DNA of 64,000 bases. It comes from Caproiciproducens galactitolivorans (GTDB taxonomy: Bacteria; Bacillota; Clostridia; Oscillospirales; Acutalibacteraceae). Positions 63,875 through 64,000 of the stretch are shown here, one piece after another. The DNA is taken from positions 262,189 through 326,188 of the forward strand of contig NZ_JAPOHA010000002.1 in assembly GCF_026672255.1 (NCBI RefSeq). Reading direction: 5' to 3'. The position numbers and the translations under genes are program-made. The notes beneath the pieces are model-generated. The model worked only from the letters and a program-made list of their open reading frames with translations. It had not been told where the DNA came from and ran no database searches. Each line of letters begins with the position of its first letter. Positions within the stretch are counted from its first letter, which is position 1.

Positions 63875-63949
63875 TGGAGGCGTCACCCAGATTTGAACTG
63901 GGGAATCAGGGTTTTGCAGACCCATGCCTTACCACTTGGCTATGACGCC
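63875..63949 (-). tRNA. tRNA-Cys (anticodon GCA)
   Basis: Full cloverleaf on the minus strand: acceptor GGCGTCA (from 63949) pairs with TGACGCC, the anticodon loop is CTGCAAA with anticodon GCA, and the T arm CCCAG-TTCAAAT-CTGGG follows. The discriminator is T and the 3' CCA is encoded (63877-63875). Confidence 0.96.
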
Positions 63950-63955
63950 ACAAAA

Positions 63956-64000
63956 TGGAGCGAACGACGAGGCTCGAACTCGCTACCTCCACCTTGGCAA
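63956..64000 (-). tRNA. tRNA-Gly (anticodon GCC), cut by window edge
   Basis: The 3' part of a tRNA on the minus strand: anticodon loop TTGCCAA with anticodon GCC, then a T arm GCGAG-TTCGAGC-CTCGT and the acceptor 3' strand CGTTCGC followed by T and an encoded CCA (63956-63958). The 5' half lies beyond the edge. It is six bases upstream of tRNA-Cys in the same transcript. Confidence 0.94.

Noticed and set aside
1..64000. CRISPR array or tandem repeats
   Set aside because: No regularly spaced direct repeats were seen by eye anywhere in the window.

Overview
The window is ordinary, gene-dense chromosome of a spore-forming member of the Clostridia. Evidence for this is sigma-G, a YlmC/YmxH-type sporulation protein, a SpoIIM-domain protein and a CwlD-type amidase, Gram-positive PolC, a T-box on tyrS, a lysine riboswitch, and the SCIFF peptide with its radical-SAM maturase, which marks Clostridia. 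The moderate GC content and gene order fit the Oscillospiraceae/Ruminococcaceae side of the class; that placement is inference. Many genes start with TTG behind a good Shine-Dalgarno sequence.

Layout. 1-2550: the start of the CCA-adding enzyme gene (minus, cut by the edge), sigG behind a sigma-F-like promoter, a pyrophosphatase and a YlmC/YmxH protein. 2555-15075: the classic rpsB-tsf and pyrH-frr-uppS-cdsA-dxr-rseP-ispG-polC block (translation factors, isoprenoid and phospholipid synthesis, replication). 15234-21496: a compact histidine operon, hisZ-G-D-C-B-A-I-E, lacking hisH and hisF. 21533-28813: RluA-type pseudouridine synthase, pyrE, radC, uvrB and uvrA. 28861-34542: an EamA transporter, an M16 peptidase-like pair (one inactive, one active), lgt with an acidic tail, and folD. 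34584-40242: dxs-tlyA-nadK-argR-recN. 40246-41799: T-box-controlled tyrS. 41919-44576: a large YfhO-type membrane protein.

44731-48335 (minus): lysine-riboswitch-controlled asd-dapA-dapB plus a stand-alone aspartokinase-type ACT protein. 48384-53068: queA-tgt-yajC, a small membrane protein, and the SCIFF pair scfA-scfB separated by a hairpin. 53252-56710: proC, SpoIIM-like protein, and two convergent tyrosine recombinases, the second with a palindrome over its promoter. 56823-61455: the most accessory part, with two small Cys-rich proteins, a GNAT/YoaP-like protein, a pentein-like DUF6873 protein, and an ABC permease plus membrane-fusion protein with no ATPase gene beside them. 61412-64000 (minus): radA, cwlD, tRNA-Cys and a tRNA-Gly cut by the edge.

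No phage, insertion sequence with a transposase, CRISPR array or rRNA was seen. Nothing looks like a wholly new multi-gene system. The best leads are the stand-alone ACT protein in the lysine operon, the missing hisF/hisH, a probable ATT start of rseP, a TA-ended inverted-repeat element after polC, the palindrome at the second recombinase gene and the 57-61 kb accessory cluster.
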